Shown here: positions 60,382 through 64,000 of the stretch, in pieces | Layout: each line of letters opens with the position of its first letter | How positions within the stretch are numbered: the first letter of the stretch is position 1 | Assembly: GCA_012038135.1 (NCBI GenBank) | Contig: JAAVJQ010000001.1 | Location: forward strand, 310,001 to 374,000 | Direction of reading: 5' to 3' | Length of the DNA: 64,000 bases | Source: Salinimicrobium nanhaiense | GTDB taxonomy: Bacteria > Bacteroidota > Bacteroidia > Flavobacteriales > Flavobacteriaceae | Notes under the pieces: generated by a model | Seen by the model: the letters and a program-made list of their open reading frames with translations, nothing else | Told to the model about the DNA's origin: nothing | Databases searched by the model: none | Translations under genes and position numbers: made by a program

Positions 60382-63300
60382 ATGAATAATTTCGAGGTTT
60401 TACGCAATAAACTGGAGGCTTTTATAAGGAAGTTCTATTTGAACGAACTTTTAAAGGGTTTTATCTTGTTTATAGCTATTGGCCTGTTGTATTTTCTTAT
60501 TACGTTATTTATAGAATATCTTCTTTGGCTTAATTCGACGGGCCGCAGTATCCTGTTCTGGACTTTTATTGCTGTGGAATTATTTCTCTTCGGAAGATTT
60601 ATTATTTATCCGCTACTGAAACTCTTTAAGATCTCCCGCGGAATTGATTACGCTGAAGCATCGAAGATCATTGGCAGGCATTTTCCTGAAGTAAGTGACA
60701 AACTCCTCAATCTTTTACAGCTTAACAGGAATGATCAAAGAACCGAGCTGCTCCTGGCATCTATAGATCAAAAGTCAGAAGAATTAAAGCCGGTTCCTTT
60801 TACCATGGCTATAGATCTCAGGAAGAATATTCCTTATTTGAAATATGCCGCTATACCGGTACTCATCATTTTGCTGATAGTGCTTTCGGGGAGGACCCAA
60901 GTTTTTTCGGGAAGTTATGAGCGGGTAGTGAATTATAAAACAGCTTATGAACCGCCCGCACCTTTTGCCTTCCAGGTGCATAATGAGCAATTAATGGTTC
61001 AGGAGAACGAAGCCTTGACCATACAGGTGAGTACGCAGGGGAGGATTGTTCCTCAGGACGCATCGGTTCATTATAACGGACAAACTTATTTCATGAACCG
61101 GGTTTCCCCCGGAACCTTTACCTACACTTTTGAGCCTGCACAAAATTCCTTTGAGTTTAGTCTTTCCGGAAACAAAGTGAAGTCGCGGGATTATTCCGTA
61201 GAGGTTATTCAGGTGCCAAAAATGAGAAATCTAAAGATGTTTCTCGAATATCCGCCGCACACAGGTTTGGGAGAGGAAGCTATATCCGGTACAGGAAATG
61301 CCACAGTTCCCGAAGGAACAGTCGTAAACTGGGAACTTGAAACATTAGCAACCGGGGAAGTAGAAATGCAGCTGCCCGATACTCTTCAAAAGTTTGAAAA
61401 ACAGGATGAATTTTTCAGGCTTCAAAAGCAGGTAAAAAACTCTCTTGACTATAGCATAAGCACCTCGAATGAGAAGGTAAAGAATTTTGAAAATCTCAAC
61501 TACAGCATCAGGACGGTAAAGGACGAGTATCCCGAACTTGTTCTTGAGCGTCAAATAGATTCCCTGGATGAGGATTTCCAGTATTTCTACGGAAAAGTTT
61601 CTGATGACTACGGAATTGCTTCCGTCAGGATGGTTATTCAACTCACTGAAGCCCCTGACAATCAAAAAGTAATACGATTACCCTTTGGAAAAGGGAATGT
61701 AGGAGAGTTCGTAAGCAGTTTTCCCGATACTCTGCATTTGGAACAGGGAAAGGCCTATCAATTCTTTTTTGAAGTGATTGATAATGATGTACTTAATGGC
61801 TATAAGAAAGTTAAAAGTCAGCTTTTTACGTACCGAAAGAAGACCGATTCCGAAGAAAAGCAGCAAAGGCTGGAGGAGCAACAGGAAGTCATTGGAGGGA
61901 TCGATGGATCCCTGGAAAAGATGAAAACTTCAGATAAAGAACTGCAGGAGCTTTCCCGACTCAAGAATGAAAAGAAGGAATTAAATTATAACGACCGAAA
62001 GAAACTCGAGAATTTTCTTGAACGCCAGAAACAGCAAAATGAGCTGATGGAAAATTTCACTGAAAAGCTGCAACGAAACCTGGATGAAGAAACCTCGCCT
62101 CAAAACGAAGAGCTAAAAAAGGAACTTAAAGAAAGACTTTCAAGCCGCAAGGAGGACCTTAAAGAGAATGAAAAGCTTCTTGAGGAACTTGAGAAATATT
62201 CCGAGAAGATCGAAGAAGAGGGACTTCAGGAGAAACTCCAGGAGCTTTCTAAAAATAACCGAAACCAGGAGCGCAGTCTTGAACAGCTGCTTGAGCTTAC
62301 CAAGAAATATTATGTTCAGGAGAAGATCTCTAAGATTGCACAGGACTTAGAGGAACTTGGCGAGGAGCAATCCGAACTGGCAAACGAGGAAGAGCAGAAT
62401 ACAAAAGCCGCCCAGGATTCTCTTTCCGAAGAAACGCAAGAACTTTTTCAGGAGATGGAAGAACTTCAAAAGGAGAATCAGGGCCTTAAAAAACCTATAG
62501 ACTTTGAAGAAGACAAAGAGGGGCAGGAGGATGTAAAAGAAAAGCAGGAAAAAGCCCGTGAAAACCTGGAGCAGGAAAAAAAAGAGGACGCTAAAGAAGA
62601 GCAGAAAAAGGCCGGTGAGAAACTAAAGGAGATGAGCAGAAAAATGCAACAGCAAATGCAACAGGCCGGGATGCAGCAAATGCAGGAGGATGTAACCATG
62701 TTGCGGCAGATCCTGGATAATCTCGTTACCTTTTCTTTTGGACAGGAAGACCTGATGGAAGATTTCAGACAATATGGCAATGACCAAACCAGTTTACCCG
62801 GAAAATTAAGAAGACAGGATCAACTTAGGGAGAACTTCAGGCATATAGATGACAGTCTTTATTCACTTGCCTTACGTAATGAAATGATTAGCGAAAGGAT
62901 AACAGGAAGATTAATAGATGTAGATTATAATCTTGAGCAGAGCCTGGAACGACTGGGTCAAAATGATATAAGAATGGGGGTGGGGAGTCAGCAATACGTG
63001 ATCACCGGGGCCAATGACCTTGCTTTCCTTCTCAGCGATATTTTGGGTAATATGGAAGAGATGCTAAGCTCGTCCTCCTCTTCCGGAAGTGGCAAGGGAA
63101 GACAGCTTCAGGATATCATCCAAAAGCAGGGGGAACTGAGTGAGGAAATGAAAAAGGGAATGGAAAAAGGCAAACAAAAAGGTGAAGAAAAGCCCGGAAA
63201 AGGTGAGAAAGGAAACTCAGGAGAAGAGGAGAGTGGGGAGCTCTTCAGGATATTTCAGGAACAGCAAATGTTGAGGCGGGCCCTTGAAGAGCGACTTGAA

Positions 63301-63639
63301 CAGGAAGGAAGAAATTCCGCGGGTGATGGCATTAAAAGGGAAATGGAACAGATAGAAAAACAGCTGCTCCAAAAAGGATTCGATCCCGCTACTCACAGAA
63401 GGATGCAGCAATTGGAGCACCGGCTTTTGGAGTTGGAAGAAGCTTTAAAACAACAGGGTCAAAAACCTGAAAGGGAATCCACCACCGGTAAGGATGAGTT
63501 CAATAATGAGACTAAGCCTGCGATTGACAGGGCTAAAGAATATTTTAATACGACTGAAATTTTAAACAGACAAAGCTTACCTTTGCGCCCCGTTTATAAG
63601 CTTAAAGTAAAGGAATATTTTGAACGAAGAGATAATTAA
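60382..63639 (+). CDS. DUF4175 family large coiled-coil membrane protein
   Basis: A 1085-residue protein with three N-terminal membrane helices (one at about 22-44, one at 50-70, and one at 148-167), a beta-rich extracytoplasmic-like part (about 170-490), and a long Glu/Lys/Gln-rich coiled coil (about 500-760). It ends with a second helical domain containing a run of Ser and Gly. DUF4175 proteins sit beside ybeY across Bacteroidota but their role is unknown. I start at ATG 60382; an upstream ATG at 60361 adds seven residues. It overlaps ybeY by 20 bp. Confidence 0.88.
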   Translation: MNNFEVLRNKLEAFIRKFYLNELLKGFILFIAIGLLYFLITLFIEYLLWLNSTGRSILFWTFIAVELFLFGRFIIYPLLKLFKISRGIDYAEASKIIGRHFPEVSDKLLNLLQLNRNDQRTELLLASIDQKSEELKPVPFTMAIDLRKNIPYLKYAAIPVLIILLIVLSGRTQVFSGSYERVVNYKTAYEPPAPFAFQVHNEQLMVQENEALTIQVSTQGRIVPQDASVHYNGQTYFMNRVSPGTFTYTFEPAQNSFEFSLSGNKVKSRDYSVEVIQVPKMRNLKMFLEYPPHTGLGEEAISGTGNATVPEGTVVNWELETLATGEVEMQLPDTLQKFEKQDEFFRLQKQVKNSLDYSISTSNEKVKNFENLNYSIRTVKDEYPELVLERQIDSLDEDFQYFYGKVSDDYGIASVRMVIQLTEAPDNQKVIRLPFGKGNVGEFVSSFPDTLHLEQGKAYQFFFEVIDNDVLNGYKKVKSQLFTYRKKTDSEEKQQRLEEQQEVIGGIDGSLEKMKTSDKELQELSRLKNEKKELNYNDRKKLENFLERQKQQNELMENFTEKLQRNLDEETSPQNEELKKELKERLSSRKEDLKENEKLLEELEKYSEKIEEEGLQEKLQELSKNNRNQERSLEQLLELTKKYYVQEKISKIAQDLEELGEEQSELANEEEQNTKAAQDSLSEETQELFQEMEELQKENQGLKKPIDFEEDKEGQEDVKEKQEKARENLEQEKKEDAKEEQKKAGEKLKEMSRKMQQQMQQAGMQQMQEDVTMLRQILDNLVTFSFGQEDLMEDFRQYGNDQTSLPGKLRRQDQLRENFRHIDDSLYSLALRNEMISERITGRLIDVDYNLEQSLERLGQNDIRMGVGSQQYVITGANDLAFLLSDILGNMEEMLSSSSSSGSGKGRQLQDIIQKQGELSEEMKKGMEKGKQKGEEKPGKGEKGNSGEEESGELFRIFQEQQMLRRALEERLEQEGRNSAGDGIKREMEQIEKQLLQKGFDPATHRRMQQLEHRLLELEEALKQQGQKPERESTTGKDEFNNETKPAIDRAKEYFNTTEILNRQSLPLRPVYKLKVKEYFERRDN

Positions 63640-64000
63640 TTTTTATTCTGAAAATGATTTTGAACTGCAGCATTCTACGCAGTTTAAAACCTGGATCAAG
63701 GAAGTGATTGCTTCTGAAGGCAAAAAGACCGGGGAGATAAGTTTTATTTTTTGCGACGACGAATACCTGCTTGAGATCAATCAGCAATACCTAGACCACG
63801 ATACCTATACAGATATTATTAGTTTCGACATTTCTGTGGGAAATATTCTAAATGGCGATATTTTCATCAGCACAGAAAGGGTCGCTGAAAATGCTTCTGA
63901 ATATGGAGTGACTTTTGAGGAAGAGATAAAAAGAGTGATCATTCACGGCGTGCTGCACTTCTGCGGATATAAAGATAAATCTAAAGAGGAAGCACAGTTG
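63620..64000 (+). CDS. ybeY: Endoribonuclease YbeY, N-terminal part (runs off window)
   Basis: An open frame of 127 codons from a TTG at 63620 to the window edge. The C-terminal part seen carries the YbeY zinc region HGVLHFCGYKDKS, in which the third His of the usual HGxLHLxGYDH motif is replaced by Lys. From memory, Bacteroidota YbeY proteins often show this change. YbeY takes part in rRNA maturation and ribosome quality control. No ATG is available near the start. Partial at the 3' end. Confidence 0.88.
   Translation, partial: MNEEIINFYSENDFELQHSTQFKTWIKEVIASEGKKTGEISFIFCDDEYLLEINQQYLDHDTYTDIISFDISVGNILNGDIFISTERVAENASEYGVTFEEEIKRVIIHGVLHFCGYKDKSKEEAQL

Noticed and set aside
62478..62780. 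Cysteine-rich 100-codon minus-strand frame
   Set aside because: The Cys runs are the reverse reading of Gln/Met-rich codons in the DUF4175 coiled coil.

Overview
The window is a chromosomal segment of a Bacteroidota bacterium, most likely a Flavobacteriaceae member (Gramella/Salegentibacter-like; the genus is a guess). The signs are TAnnTTTG promoter -7 boxes, a TonB-type outer-membrane protein with an N-terminal carboxypeptidase-like domain, a DUF4175 protein next to ybeY, a GH3/beta-lactamase fusion, and AT-rich spacers.

Region 1 (1-14.7 kb) is a genomic island. It holds the start of a type-1-like BREX phage-defence operon reading leftward (brxA-brxB-brxC-pglX, with pglX running off the window). 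Next comes a gene of an uncharacterised family cut by an in-frame stop, then a mobilisation and replication module: HTH protein, primase-helicase, CHC2/Toprim primase, MobC-like protein, relaxase, small coiled-coil membrane protein. A rightward three-gene operon follows (TIGR04255-like protein plus two unrecognised proteins) behind two DNA dyads. The island ends at the 3' end of a tRNA-CAT gene, which fits tRNA-site integration. No integrase is visible in the window.

Region 2 (14.8-21.6 kb) is ordinary chromosome: methylmalonyl-CoA epimerase, rbfA, a FtsX/LolC-like permease, dusB, a lipoprotein and an outer-membrane beta-barrel protein.

Region 3 (21.8-31.9 kb) is an eight-gene leftward operon for peptidoglycan turnover and recycling: sugar transporter, murQ, GHL10 hydrolase, Ala-Glu epimerase, NlpC/P60 peptidase, GH3/beta-lactamase fusion, and LrgA/LrgB membrane proteins. 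Together they could cut muropeptides outside the cytoplasm, import the amino sugars, remove D-lactate from MurNAc-6P and epimerise L-Ala-D-Glu.

Region 4 (32-52.3 kb) has lepA, three different cation:proton antiporters side by side, an MBL hydrolase, S8 and M1 peptidases, rnpA, an S41 protease, an acetyltransferase, rpiB, rnr and small membrane or adhesin-like proteins. Region 5 (52.3-53.4 kb) is a tandem array with a 156-157 bp period. Each unit carries a copy of the tRNA-Cys 3' end and a terminator hairpin, and the array ends in the intact tRNA-Cys. Region 6 (53.5-64 kb) has folB, glnS, a YtxH/holin-like/small-protein trio, an SPFH protein, a porin-like protein, gltX, DUF4175 and the start of ybeY.

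The best candidates for something undescribed are the tRNA-Cys-derived array and the TIGR04255 three-gene operon. The lrgA gene, which has no ATG and lies in frame behind the TAG of the GH3 gene, also deserves a look.
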